A stretch of DNA of 64,000 nucleotides, from positions 1 through 64,000 of the forward strand of contig CAZMOZ010000003.1 of assembly GCA_964568145.1 (NCBI GenBank), given 5' to 3'. The notes below the pieces were generated by a model that was not told the origin of the DNA, did no database searches, and worked only from the letters and a program-made list of their open reading frames with translations. Position numbers and translations under genes: made by a program. Positions within the stretch are counted from its first letter, which is position 1. Every line of letters begins with the position of its first letter. Positions 1-8,380 of this stretch are shown here, piece after piece. The DNA is from DSVZ01 sp964568145 (GTDB lineage: Bacteria > Verrucomicrobiota > Verrucomicrobiia > Limisphaerales > J093).

Positions 1-53
1 CCCTGCGCCTGCGCCCCCACCCCTACGAGTTCTTCCTCTACTACGACGTCTGA
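1..53 (+). CDS. C-terminal end of an unidentified protein (partial)
   Basis: One forward frame is open from the window edge and reads LRLRPHPYEFFLYYDV followed by TGA at 51-53. Only about 16 residues are visible and they match no family I recognise. The aromatic-rich end and absence of repeat character suggest a real protein end, but the other two forward frames are also open over this short stretch, so the call is weak. The gene starts before the window. Confidence 0.4.
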   Translation, partial: LRLRPHPYEFFLYYDV

Positions 54-179
54 GCTTTTGCGGGAGGAACGCGGCTCGCACAACAGCGCGACACAGCCAC
101 GCGGCGTGGGGACGGCGACCCGCGCCGCGTGCGCTTTTCTCCAGCGCGGTCGCCCGGCGTGGGCAGGCGCCCCTTAGAT

Positions 180-451
180 CCCGAAAACCGAAGCTGGCCG
201 TAGCGCAGTGCGTCCCGCCTGCCCAACGGGCGCATCTCAGTTTCTTGCAGACTGGGCGCCAGGCGGTGCAGCCAGCCCCGGTAGCGCCGACTTTTGGTCG
301 GCGGTACGCGGGTTGCCCAACCTGCGGTAACGGCCCGGGCCACTACGGCTGGCGAGTCGGTGCCCACCGGGCTGGAAACCCACCGCTGGCCTGGCCGCCG
401 GCGCGGCCGCAAGAAGTTGAGATGCGCCCCAGCCCAACTTCGGTTTTCGGG
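180..451. repeat. Palindromic repeat family B, copy 1, split by a MITE-like insertion
   Basis: The left arm CCCGAAAACCGAAGCTGGCC (180-199) and the right arm GCCCAACTTCGGTTTTCGGG (432-451) are inverted repeats of each other. In the uninterrupted copy at 15039-15098 the arms are only about 20 bases apart. Here the same internal sequence is present up to 227, then the 202-bp element at 228-429 intervenes. Together with the terminator at 505-530 this explains the 54-554 gap, in which I see no gene. Confidence 0.75.
228..429. mobile_element. MITE-like element A, copy 1 (non-coding, terminal inverted repeats)
   Basis: The left end GGGCGCATCTCAGTTTCTTG at 228-247 (extending one more base, C) is the inverted complement of 409-429, with 19 of 21 positions matching. 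It is flanked by CTGCCCAAC (219-227) and CAGCCCAAC (430-438), an 8/9 direct repeat that fits a 9-bp target-site duplication. The interior has no convincing ORF. It lies inside palindrome copy B1, which indicates insertion. No transposase is present, so any mobilisation would be in trans. Confidence 0.7.
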
Positions 452-504
452 TTGAGTGGACCCCGACCCGTGAGACCTGTCCAACGCCGGGGCCGGCCGG
501 ACGC

Positions 505-530
505 AAAAAAGGCGAGGCGGCCGCCTCGCC
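505..530 (-). terminator. Rho-independent terminator of rpmB
   Basis: Read on the minus strand, the perfect palindrome GGCGAGGCGGCCGCCTCGCC (511-530) is followed directly by TTTTTT (505-510). It lies 24 bases after the rpmB stop codon. This is the clearest intrinsic terminator in the window. Confidence 0.88.
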
Positions 531-554
531 TCGGCTCGTGCTGGAAGCCGCTGG

Positions 555-830
555 TCAGGAAGCCTTCGCCGCCTCATTTTGCGGCGGCTTCCACGTGCGC
601 TTGGGCGCCTTGACCACCAGGCCTTTCTTCAGCGCCGAGGTCGCCACGCGGATGTAGCGCACCTCGCCGTCCACCAAGGCCTTGACCCGTTGGAGGTTGG
701 GCAGGAAGCGCCGCTTGGTGATGGCGGTCACGTGCGTGCCGATGCCGCCCTGCTTCTTCGGCTTGCCGCTTCGCCAGATTCTGCTGCCCTTGATCGGGCC
801 TTTGCCGGTCAGTTCACAACGTCTTGCCAT
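555..830 (-). CDS. rpmB: 50S ribosomal protein L28
   Basis: The 91-residue product begins MARRCELTGKGPIKGS, the typical L28 start, and continues through the conserved KRRFLPNLQ segment and the YIRVATSALKKGL segment. L28 is a small basic protein of the large ribosomal subunit. The ATG at 828-830 was chosen over an upstream in-frame start at 872 because L28 normally begins at MxRxCxxTGK. The gene appears monocistronic, since a strong terminator follows at 505-530. The lysine/arginine-rich composition fits rRNA binding. Confidence 0.95.
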   Translation of the reverse strand: MARRCELTGKGPIKGSRIWRSGKPKKQGGIGTHVTAITKRRFLPNLQRVKALVDGEVRYIRVATSALKKGLVVKAPKRTWKPPQNEAAKAS

Positions 831-1097
831 AACAAAGGGCGGGACTGTGACAACGGCCCGGACGCTGTGCAAGCCCCAGTTTCGATCCGTTTTGGCGTCG
901 GGCGCGCCTCACTTTTTTGCAGCCGATGGAAACGGCCGAACGCCGCTGTGGGGGCCGGCATCTTGCCGCCCGCAAGTTTCAGCGCTGTGCGCCGGAGTAA
1001 AAGGGGTGCGCGGCTTCCCGTCAGCGGGGTGGGTCGCCGCTCGCTGAGAGGCACACCCGGCCTTGGAGCCAGCAGCCGGCAAGTTGACTGGCGGCCG
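831..1097. other. Intergenic region with a degenerate MITE-like end
   Basis: This holds the presumed rpmB promoter side (831-870) and a sequence at 900-920 (GGGCGCGCCTCACTTTTTTG plus C) that resembles the left end of MITE family A. The segment 900-936 also resembles 31732-31767 (shared GCAGCCGRTGGAAACGG). A possible right end near 1036-1058 (GAGAGGCACACCC) is weak and no target duplication is visible. No gene is seen. Confidence 0.4.
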
Positions 1098-1982
1098 TTA
1101 CGCCCCGCGGAACTGCGGGTGCCGCTCCAGCCGATCCAGTGTGGCGGCGGTGAGCCGGGCTTGCGCGTAGCGCGCGGCGGCCAGTGGCTCGGCGCTGCTC
1201 GAGCGGCGCGCGCGCGCCAGCCAGCGGCGGTCCAGCGGCGCGGCGATCAGCGCCGGGTCGTTGGCGGCGACGGTGGTTTCCTCCTTTTCGCCGGTCGCGT
1301 GGCCGGCCCCGACGTAAAAACCCGCCACCAGCAGCGTCACCCGCAGCAGCGTGGCCCGCGAGTACGTGGCCAGGGCGCAGGGCCGGCGCGGATCGAGCAG
1401 GCCGAAGAGCCGGCGGAACAACGGCAGCGTCCACATGTCCGGATTCCGTGCCGGCGAGAAGGCGTCGTACAGGATCGCGTGTGGCGCCGGCAGTTCCTTT
1501 GCGCGGTCGCTGGCGAGCCGGGACGGAAAGTCGGCCACCTCGGCCGACCAGTTCACCGGCTGGCGGCCGTTGGCGAACGAAACCGCGCGCGACGCGAGCA
1601 GCCGCTCCACGACGGATTCGTAGCCGGCGAAGTAACCGAGTGCCGCGCCGTGGCCGAGCGCGAACTCCAGCGCCGCCAGCGTGTGGTCGAAGCTCACCAC
1701 GCGCAGCGGGCAGGCGAGATCGCGGATGGCGCGCAACACGGTGAGCACGTTGGCCGCCGCGCCCAAGCCGACGTCCCAGATCACGAATTCACCGGCGTGC
1801 TGGCGCATTCGTTCCACCAGCCGGAGCGGGCGCAGGTAGAGCGCCTCGGCCTCGGCCGCGGGACCGATGACGGGATGGAAGGTCTCGCCTTCGGCGAGCG
1901 CGCGCACGCTCCAGACCCCGCCGGCCACGCGCACAAGCTGGTAGGCGGAAGCGGGTGGAGGCGTGGTGGCCGCGCGGGTCAT
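1098..1982 (-). CDS. MnmC-like SAM-dependent methyltransferase
   Basis: The 294-residue protein resembles the methyltransferase (DUF752) domain of MnmC, which completes 5-methylaminomethyl-2-thiouridine in tRNA wobble positions. Visible landmarks are the SAM-binding stretch VIWDVGLGAAANVLTVLRA, the diagnostic DAFSPARNPDMW, and a late ATYSRATLLRVTLLVAGFYV segment followed by GEKEETTVAAN, matching the MnmC order. The FAD oxidase half of enterobacterial MnmC is absent, as in many other bacteria. Its start overlaps the end of hldA by 4 bases (ATGA), so the two are translationally coupled. The exact tRNA substrate is inferred from the family only. Confidence 0.72.
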   Translation of the reverse strand: MTRAATTPPPASAYQLVRVAGGVWSVRALAEGETFHPVIGPAAEAEALYLRPLRLVERMRQHAGEFVIWDVGLGAAANVLTVLRAIRDLACPLRVVSFDHTLAALEFALGHGAALGYFAGYESVVERLLASRAVSFANGRQPVNWSAEVADFPSRLASDRAKELPAPHAILYDAFSPARNPDMWTLPLFRRLFGLLDPRRPCALATYSRATLLRVTLLVAGFYVGAGHATGEKEETTVAANDPALIAAPLDRRWLARARRSSSAEPLAAARYAQARLTAATLDRLERHPQFRGA

Positions 1983-2998
1983 GCGCCGCGGGCGAAGCTG
2001 GCCAGCAGTTCCGCCGGCGACACGGTGGCGGTGCCGAGCTTGCCCACCACCACGCCCGCCGCGTGGTTGGAAAACGCCGCCGCTTCGAGGGGGGAGGCGC
2101 CGGCGGCGATGGCCAGGGTGAACGCCGCGATCACGGTGTCGCCCGCGCCGGACACGTCAAACACCTCGCGTGCCGTGGTGGGGATGTGACGCGGCGCGCG
2201 GCCGCGCTGGCAGAGCAACATGCCATGCTCACCCAGCGTGATGAGCAGCAGCGCCGGCGTCAGCGTGCCGAGCAACCGCTCCGCCACCCCGAGCAGCGCG
2301 GGGTCGGCCGGCGGTTCCGCGGGGATCAACGGATCAGGCCGGCGGGCCAGCTCGAAGGCCTCTTTGCGGTTGGGGGTGATGAGCGAAAGCCGGTCGAGGT
2401 TCAGCGCGTGAACCGGCTTGGGATCGAGACTCAGCCAGAGGCCGCGGCGGCGGCATTCGTCGCGGACCTGATCGAGCAGCCATTGCGTGACGACGCCTTT
2501 GCCATAGTCGCCCACGATCACGGCGTCCGCGCCAGCCAGGCGGCGTCGCAACCAGCCCAGCAACGCGGCGGCGGAGGCGGAATCCAGCTCGGCGCGGCTT
2601 TCGCGGTCCACGCGCACCACCTGCTGGCGGTGGGCGAGGATGCGGGTCTTCACGCTGGTGGGCCGCGTGGCGTGCGTGATCAGGCCGCGGCAGTCCACCG
2701 CGTCGTGTTCGAGCAGCCGCCGCAGCCGCGCGCCGTCGGCGTCCGCGCCGATCACGGCGAACAGTTCGGTGCGGGCGCCCAGGGCGGTGAGATTGCGCGC
2801 GACGTTGGCCGCGCCGCCGGGCATGAAACTCTCGTGGTCGAACTCGACGACCGGCACCGGCGCCTCGGGCGAAATGCGGTTCACGCGGCCCCAGAGAAAC
2901 TGGTCGAGCATCACGTCGCCCAGCACCAGGATGCGGCGCTGCGCGGCGGCGGCGAGCAACCGGCGAACCCGCGCGGGGGGAAGGTGGTTCGGGTTCAC
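1979..2998 (-). CDS. hldA: D-glycero-beta-D-manno-heptose-7-phosphate kinase (RfaE1/HldA type)
   Basis: A 339-residue PfkB-family sugar kinase. It opens with ILVLGDVMLDQFLWGRVNRI, then ISPEAPVPVV and GGAANVARNL (substrate side), and ends with the DVSGAGDTVIAAF anion-hole and catalytic Asp signature. These are the marks of the RfaE domain I kinase that makes heptose-1,7-bisphosphate for LPS inner core. It lacks the C-terminal cytidylyltransferase half found in E. coli HldE, so a separate HldC/RfaE2 would be needed elsewhere. It sits 6 bases after thiG and overlaps the MnmC-like gene, forming a three-gene operon with no obvious shared pathway. Confidence 0.88.
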   Translation of the reverse strand: MNPNHLPPARVRRLLAAAAQRRILVLGDVMLDQFLWGRVNRISPEAPVPVVEFDHESFMPGGAANVARNLTALGARTELFAVIGADADGARLRRLLEHDAVDCRGLITHATRPTSVKTRILAHRQQVVRVDRESRAELDSASAAALLGWLRRRLAGADAVIVGDYGKGVVTQWLLDQVRDECRRRGLWLSLDPKPVHALNLDRLSLITPNRKEAFELARRPDPLIPAEPPADPALLGVAERLLGTLTPALLLITLGEHGMLLCQRGRAPRHIPTTAREVFDVSGAGDTVIAAFTLAIAAGASPLEAAAFSNHAAGVVVGKLGTATVSPAELLASFARGA

Positions 2999-3004
2999 GC
3001 GGGC

Positions 3005-3799
3005 TCAGGGGGCGTCGAGGAAGATCGTCAACGGACTGGTGGTGTGGGCCTCCAGGCTGGGCGGCGCCAGGCCGATCTCGTAAGCCTCGCGGCCGGCCTC
3101 GACCGCGGCCTTGAACGCGCGGGCCATGCGGAGCGGGTCGGCGGCGACGGCGATGGCGGTGTTCACCAGCACCGCGTCGGCGCCCAGTTCCATGGCCTCG
3201 GCCGCATGGCTGGGCGCGCCCAGGCCGGCGTCCACCACCACGGGCACGGTGGCCTGTTCGATGATGATGCGGATCTGGTCGCGCGTTTGAAGGCCGCGGT
3301 TGGAGCCGATCGGCGAGCCCAGCGGCATGACCGTGGCGGTGCCGGCCTCTTGGAGCCGCTTGGCCAGCACGGGGTCGGCGTTGATGTACGGCAGCACGAC
3401 GAAGCCTTCGGCCACGAGCATTTCGGCGGCCCGCAGGGTCTCGACCGGGTCGGGCAGCAGATAGCGCGGGTCGGGGTGGATTTCGAGCTTGACCCAGTTG
3501 GGCAGGCCGGCGGCGCGGGCCAGGCGGGCCAGGCGCACCGCTTCGGCGGCGTTCATGGCGCCGCTGGTGTTGGGCAGGAGCAGGTATTTCCGCGGGTCAA
3601 TGAACTCGAGGATGTTCGCGAACGGATCCTTGCGCCCGCTCAAGTCCGCCCGGCGCAGCGCCACGGTGACGAGTTCCGTGCCGCTGGCCGCCAGCGCGTC
3701 GCGCATCAGCTCCGGCGAGGCGAACTTGCCCGTGCCCAGAATGAGCCGCGAGGTGAACGCCCGGCCGGCAATGCTCCATGATCCGTTCGCAACCGACAT
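3005..3799 (-). CDS. thiG: Thiazole synthase ThiG
   Basis: A 264-residue (beta/alpha)8-barrel protein with the ThiG pattern: FTSRLILGTGKF near residues 15-26, LPNTSGAMNAAEAVRLA around 75-91, the Schiff-base lysine in NWVKLEIHPD (K104), MPLGSPIGSN, and VVVDAGLGAPSHAAEAMELG. It condenses deoxyxylulose phosphate, dehydroglycine and the ThiS thiocarboxylate to the thiamine thiazole phosphate. The partners thiS, thiH/thiO and thiF are not in the window. It is the first gene of a run with hldA and the mnmC-like gene. The region before it (3800-4009) shows palindromes but no riboswitch I can recognise. Confidence 0.95.
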   Translation of the reverse strand: MSVANGSWSIAGRAFTSRLILGTGKFASPELMRDALAASGTELVTVALRRADLSGRKDPFANILEFIDPRKYLLLPNTSGAMNAAEAVRLARLARAAGLPNWVKLEIHPDPRYLLPDPVETLRAAEMLVAEGFVVLPYINADPVLAKRLQEAGTATVMPLGSPIGSNRGLQTRDQIRIIIEQATVPVVVDAGLGAPSHAAEAMELGADAVLVNTAIAVAADPLRMARAFKAAVEAGREAYEIGLAPPSLEAHTTSPLTIFLDAP

Positions 3800-4009
3800 C
3801 GCGGCGAAGATAAGTTCGGGCGGCGCGGGCGTCGAGAATGCAGTCGGCGTGCGGGCGGCGGCCGGCTTCTGGCGCAGAGGCGGCCCACCGGGTCAGCATC
3901 AAACATGTTCGCCCCCCCCGGAGGTGTCGGTTGACACGCAGGCAGGATCGCCCGCGTCACCGCCGCGGACGAGGTCGTCCGCGCCACTACGGGTATCCCG
4001 CTCCGCCTT

Positions 4010-4897
4010 TTAGCGGGATGCGACGGTCGCGTTCTCCGCCATCCAGCGCGAGTCCAGCCAGGCGTCGAGCGCGGCGAAGTTCAGGGTCAGATTGCGCGCG
4101 CCGGTGAAATAGACCGGCATGTTGCGCAGCCCGGCCTTGGTGTCCGGCTGGCCGGAGGTGGTGCTGATCCACTTCTTGATCTCCGAATGGCCGTCGGCAA
4201 ACGAGAAGCCGCAGGCACCATTGTGGTAGTTGGCGGGAATGTCAATGATGCGCGCGGTGCTCCGCGCCTCGGCGCCGGTGCACTGGTTGGCGAAGGCCGC
4301 GTCGTTGATGCTATTCGGGTGCTCGTCCACGAACACGAACGTCTTGGTGGGCTGGACGATCTCCGAGGACTTGCCGTAAATCCGCCAGCGGGTCTGGTTG
4401 CGGCCGGTGCCCGAGCCGTCCAGCCAATCGCCAAAGGCGAAGACCTGGCTCATTGAGTTGCTGCGGATGCGCGGGACCTGGCGACCGGCGATCATGACCA
4501 CCGCCTTGTCCGCCGGGCAGCGGAAGAGGTCCGCGCTGCGGCCCACGTAGTTGAAGAGCGGGCTGTTGGTGATGAAACGCGGGTTGGCAGCATCGGCGTT
4601 CCAGCCGGCGAGGTCGCCTTGAATCCAGTTGATCCGCCGGTTCGGCAGGCCGTCCAGGCAGCCGAGCAGGAGGTCGTTGTAATCGTCCGCGTACACCAGC
4701 CAGCCCAGGGTGAGCTGCTTGGTGTTGTTCATGCAGAAGATGCCCTGGGACTTGGATTTGGCCTTGGCCAGCGCGGGCAGCAACATGCCGGCGAGGATGG
4801 CGATGATGGCGATCACCACCAGCAGTTCGATGAGGGTGAAGCCGCGGCGCCCGGCGGTCCGACGCCGACGCTTCGAGGAAGTGCTTGGAGCATTCAT
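4010..4897 (-). CDS. Prepilin-like protein with N-terminal methylation/cleavage motif
   Basis: The 295-residue product starts MNAPSTSSKRRRRTAGRRG, followed by FTLIELLVVIAIIAILAGML, a class III prepilin leader with cleavage after Gly19 and Glu at mature position 5. The start at 4897 is chosen because it leaves a short basic leader; an in-frame opening to 5005 adds residues with no leader character. The body has the verrucomicrobial/planctomycetal pattern of this expanded family (CMNNTKQLTLGWLVYADDYND, FRCPADK, FSFADGHSEIKKW). It is probably a secreted pseudopilin or surface protein processed by a prepilin peptidase. It stands alone, far from the gsp operon at 23-29 kb. An ATCCCGCT/AGCGGGAT hairpin overlaps its stop codon (3995-4019). 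Confidence 0.85.
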   Translation of the reverse strand: MNAPSTSSKRRRRTAGRRGFTLIELLVVIAIIAILAGMLLPALAKAKSKSQGIFCMNNTKQLTLGWLVYADDYNDLLLGCLDGLPNRRINWIQGDLAGWNADAANPRFITNSPLFNYVGRSADLFRCPADKAVVMIAGRQVPRIRSNSMSQVFAFGDWLDGSGTGRNQTRWRIYGKSSEIVQPTKTFVFVDEHPNSINDAAFANQCTGAEARSTARIIDIPANYHNGACGFSFADGHSEIKKWISTTSGQPDTKAGLRNMPVYFTGARNLTLNFAALDAWLDSRWMAENATVASR

Positions 4898-5102
4898 GGC
4901 AACGTCAAAGGCAATGGCACACGTTGGAGGTTGAACTGCGTTCAGCTTAAGCCGCTCACCGGGGGTGCGACAAGTGTGCGTCTGAGCGCGCAGCCGCCGC
5001 GACACAGCCCAGGTTTTCCGGGGTCCGGCCGGATGTCAGGGTGCCGCCCTCAACGGCAGCCAGGCTGGCTGCCGCGAGTCATTGGTGCCGGAGCTGGCAG
5101 CC

Positions 5103-7187
5103 TCAATCGGCGCCGGTGGGCCGGGCGCTGGCCAGCTTGGCGCGCATGGCCGCGAACCATTCCCGGCCGGCCTCCAGCGACACCGGCTGGCGCGGGCGAT
5201 CTTCGGCCCGCTCGACCAGTTCCGCCGGCAGTTCGCCCAGAAACGACGACGGATGGCAGGGTGTGAGCTGGCCGTACTTCCGCCGCGCCGCGCAATGGCT
5301 GAGCTTGAGCGAAAGCTGGGCGCGCGTGATGGCCACGTAAAACAGCCGCCGCTCCTCGTCGAGCGTGCCTTCGGATTTCGACCGCGCGTGCGGCAGCAGG
5401 CCCTCCTCGAGGCCCACGATGAACACGTGCGGGAACTCCAGCCCCTTGCAACTGTGCATGGTGATGAGCGTCACGGCGTCGCCCGCCGGCGCGTCTTCCG
5501 CCTCGCGCTCCGTGTCGAGGGCGACTTCCTCCAGGAACCGCTCCAGCCGTTCGGCGGGCGAGCCGTCCGGGCCGGCGTCGCGGTCGAGCGCGGCGATCAG
5601 TTCGCGGAGATTGCGCACGCGATTTTCGCCAGCCTCGACGGTTTTCTCGCTGTGACGGAGTTCTTCGAAATAGCCGGTCTGGTTGAAGAAACCGTCAGCC
5701 CAGGCGGCCAGCAAAGCCGCCCCGCCCGGCCCGGAAGAATGGAGTCGCCGGCCGGTGTCTTCCAGCAGGGTCACGAAGCCGGCGATGCTCTCGCGGGTGC
5801 GCGGCGGGAAGCCGGCGGTGACCAGCGGATTCTTCATGGCGGCGAAGACCGGGCAGTGCCGCTCCTGGCTGGCGGCCAGCAGGCGTTGCATGGTCGTGTC
5901 GCTCAAACCCCGCGCCGGCACGTTCGCGATGCGCAGCAGGCTCACGTCGTCGTGCGGGTTGAGCAGCGCCTTCAGGTAGGCGAGGAAGTCGCGGATTTCA
6001 CGGCGGTCGAAGAAGCTCTGCCCGCCCACGAGGTGGTAGCGGACGCCGGCCTTGCGCAGCGCGGTTTCGAGCGGACGCGACTGGCCGTTGGTGCGGAAGA
6101 GCACCGCGTGGTCCGACCACGCGCCGCGGCGGGTCAACCGCGCGGTCTCGATCTCCTCGACCACGGTGCGGGCCTCCTCCTCCTCGTCGGCGAAGGTGAA
6201 CAGCGTGATTTTGGGGCCGGCACCCTTGCGGGACCAGAGCTGCTTGCCACGACGGCGGGCGTTGTGGCGGATGACCGCGTTCGCGGCGGTGAGGATGGTG
6301 GTGGTGGAGCGGTAGTTCTGCTCGAGCTTGATGACCTTCACCTCCGGGAAGTGCTTTTCCAGGTCGAGCAGGTTGGCGATCTCCGCGCCGCGCCAGCCGT
6401 AGATGCTCTGGTCGTCGTCGCCCACCACGCAGAGGTTGCGGTGCTCGCGGGTGAGCGCGTGCACCAGCTCGAACTGCGCGGCGTTGGTGTCCTGGTACTC
6501 GTCCACCATCACGTGGCGGTACTGCGCGCGGCACGCCTCCAGCGCCGCCGGGTGCTCCCGGAACAGGCGCAGCGTGAGCAGCAGCAGGTCGTCGAAGTCC
6601 ACCGCGTTGCAGGCGCGCAAGGCGGACTCGTACCGCGCGCGGACGTGCCCGGCCAGCGCGCGCACGCCGGGATCGGCGAAGGCCACGGCGCGTTCGCCGC
6701 CGTTCCGATAGCGGCTCAGCAACGCGAGGATGGCCTGGGGGTCGGTCTTTTCGCCCCGGACCGAAAGGTGGCCGAGGATTTTCCGGATCGCGGCAAGCTG
6801 CTCGGCTTCGTCGTAGATCACGAAGTTGCGCTTGTACCCGAGCTTCTCGATGTGCTGGCGCAGGATGCGCACGCAGAGCGAGTGGAAGGTGCAGATCGTG
6901 GGGCGGGAGTCGGCGGCCGGGTTCGCCAGGGAAGGCGACGCGGGGCCGGCGTGGCGCGGCCGCGGCGTCAACTGGTTCACCCGCGCGAGCATCTCTCGCG
7001 CGGCCTTGTTCGTGAACGTGACGCCCAGGATGTGCCCGGGGGAAACGCCGCGCTCGATCAGGTGGGCGATGCGGTACGTGATGACCCGCGTCTTGCCCGT
7101 GCCCGCCCCGGCCAGGATCAGCACCGGGCCGTGAATCGTGGTCACGGCCTCGCGCTGCTGCGGATTGAGCGGGGTCAGGTCCAGCAT
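5103..7187 (-). CDS. pcrA: ATP-dependent DNA helicase of the UvrD/PcrA family
   Basis: A 694-residue superfamily 1A 3'-5' helicase with all motifs in order: LNPQQREAV (Q motif), AGAGTGKT (Walker A, residues 26-33), TFTNKAAREM, VDEYQDTN (motif II), GDDDQSIYGWRGA (III), LEQNYRS (IV), LITMHSCKGLEFPHVF (V) and RRLFYVAITRA (VI). PcrA/UvrD unwinds DNA in excision and mismatch repair and clears RecA and stalled polymerases. The length is slightly short of typical PcrA because the C-terminal tail is reduced. It appears to be a single gene: the next upstream region (7188-7557) is filled by a MITE-like element and the next gene is on the other strand. Confidence 0.92.
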   Translation of the reverse strand: MLDLTPLNPQQREAVTTIHGPVLILAGAGTGKTRVITYRIAHLIERGVSPGHILGVTFTNKAAREMLARVNQLTPRPRHAGPASPSLANPAADSRPTICTFHSLCVRILRQHIEKLGYKRNFVIYDEAEQLAAIRKILGHLSVRGEKTDPQAILALLSRYRNGGERAVAFADPGVRALAGHVRARYESALRACNAVDFDDLLLLTLRLFREHPAALEACRAQYRHVMVDEYQDTNAAQFELVHALTREHRNLCVVGDDDQSIYGWRGAEIANLLDLEKHFPEVKVIKLEQNYRSTTTILTAANAVIRHNARRRGKQLWSRKGAGPKITLFTFADEEEEARTVVEEIETARLTRRGAWSDHAVLFRTNGQSRPLETALRKAGVRYHLVGGQSFFDRREIRDFLAYLKALLNPHDDVSLLRIANVPARGLSDTTMQRLLAASQERHCPVFAAMKNPLVTAGFPPRTRESIAGFVTLLEDTGRRLHSSGPGGAALLAAWADGFFNQTGYFEELRHSEKTVEAGENRVRNLRELIAALDRDAGPDGSPAERLERFLEEVALDTEREAEDAPAGDAVTLITMHSCKGLEFPHVFIVGLEEGLLPHARSKSEGTLDEERRLFYVAITRAQLSLKLSHCAARRKYGQLTPCHPSSFLGELPAELVERAEDRPRQPVSLEAGREWFAAMRAKLASARPTGAD

Positions 7188-7251
7188 GGGGCGCGCAGTG
7201 TACGCGGCGTCGCGAAGCTGACAAGCGGCGGGCTGTGGTGGCGCCGGCGAC

Positions 7252-7447
7252 GGGCGCGTCTCAGTTTCTTGTACTTGCCGGAACGAAGTGTGGCATCGAA
7301 CTCAGGAGAGCCGACCCGGGCAGGCAAGGCCAGGTTGTGGTGCAGGCCTCTGGCCTGCCTGGTCTGGCGGCGGGCTGGGTCCAAGCAGACTGGAAGCCTG
7401 CACCACCTCGCCCACCCCGGACCGCCGCAAGAACCTGAGAGGCACCC
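7252..7447. mobile_element. MITE-like element A, copy 2, with perfect 9-bp target duplication
   Basis: A 196-bp element whose ends (7252-7272 and 7427-7447) are inverted repeats with 17 of 21 matches and belong to the same family as the ends of the 228-429 element. The 9-mer GCCGGCGAC is present directly on both sides (7243-7251 and 7448-7456), exactly abutting the ends. Inside, GTGGTGCAGGC and GCCTGCACCAC form an 11-bp inverted repeat. No coding capacity is seen. It lies between the divergent pcrA and methyltransferase genes. Confidence 0.8.
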
Positions 7448-7557
7448 GCCGGCGACCTCCCCGCGGTGCCGCGGACGTGGACGTCCGCTCCCTTGGAGCG
7501 CCTTGCGTTCCGGCATGGCATGGCCGGGCGTGGGCTGCTAGCCTGACGGCGACGCGC

Positions 7558-8322
7558 ATGGGTCACCAGGAATCGTACTACCGCCACAACACCGCTTACG
7601 CCGAGTTCCTCGCGAACTGGGACGAGGGGTTTTACGCGAAGTACGCCGACACGCTGCGGCCCGACCGGCCGGGCGCGCGCGCGCTGGACGTGGGCTGCGG
7701 CGTGGGCCAGGTGCTCCAGCGCCTGGCGGACGCCGGCTTCGAGGCGCAGGGCGTGGAGGTGTCCGAACCGAACGTGGCGCGGGTGCGGCAGGCGGGCCTG
7801 CGCTGCGAGTTGTACGACGGCCGCCGCCTGCCGTTTCCCGACCGGCATTTCGCCAGCGTGGGCGCGCTGAACGTGCTCGAACACGTCGAGGAGCCCGAGG
7901 CCTTCCTGGCCGAACTGGTGCGCGTGGCCGAACCCGGCGGGCGCGTGGTGGTGTCCAGCCCCAATTTCCTCCGCGTCCTCGGCTGGCGCGACTACCACCC
8001 CGCCATGCGCGGGCCGGGCAACAAGTGGCGGAACCTGCGCCGGCTGCTGGCCAAGCGCCGGCAGATGCGCCAAGCGCCCGACCAGGTGCGCTTCGACCGC
8101 ATGGCGCCGATCGTGCGCCCGGTGTTTCAGCCGGACGACGACGCCATCGTGAAAACCAACGGGCCGGAGATCGCGTTTTTCCTCGAGCGCGCCGGCTGCA
8201 CTGTGGAACGGGTCGCCTGCACCGACCGGTATGTGAACCGCTGGCTGGACCTCGCGCTGAACCTCACGCCCGCCCGCCATGGGATGCTCAACGCGTTCGT
8301 CGTGGCCCGGCGGGCGCGGTGA
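7558..8322 (+). CDS. SAM-dependent methyltransferase, class I
   Basis: A 254-residue Methyltransf_11-like protein. Motif I is ALDVGCGVGQVLQRL, the acidic ribose-binding residue follows in AQGVEVSE, and ALNVLEHVEEPEAFLAELVRV with a later PGGRVVVSSPNF gives the usual motifs II-III. The start at 7558 (MGHQESYYRHNTAY) was chosen because the longer open frame back to 7288 runs through the MITE-like element. The NWDEGFYAKYADTL N-terminus and the insertion after SSPNFLRVLGWRDYHP resemble methyltransferases acting on small molecules or polysaccharide/lipid precursors. The substrate cannot be read from sequence. Confidence 0.8.
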   Translation: MGHQESYYRHNTAYAEFLANWDEGFYAKYADTLRPDRPGARALDVGCGVGQVLQRLADAGFEAQGVEVSEPNVARVRQAGLRCELYDGRRLPFPDRHFASVGALNVLEHVEEPEAFLAELVRVAEPGGRVVVSSPNFLRVLGWRDYHPAMRGPGNKWRNLRRLLAKRRQMRQAPDQVRFDRMAPIVRPVFQPDDDAIVKTNGPEIAFFLERAGCTVERVACTDRYVNRWLDLALNLTPARHGMLNAFVVARRAR

Positions 8323-8380
8323 CGGGGGCGGGTTTCATGATCCTCCTGAGCACACGGAACCGCGGCGCCGGCTGACTGGC

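Noticed and set aside
900..1058. Complete MITE copy near 900-1058
   Set aside because: The left end fits but the right end is poor and no 9-bp flanking duplication exists; kept only as a solitary end.
1955..3781. 608-residue plus-strand open frame across hldA and thiG
   Set aside because: Shadow of two convincing minus-strand genes; low-complexity composition and no motifs.
5082..7541. 819-residue open frame on the plus strand opposite the helicase gene
   Set aside because: It is the antisense shadow of pcrA in GC-rich DNA; it has no family motifs and an Ala/Arg/Gly/His-rich composition.
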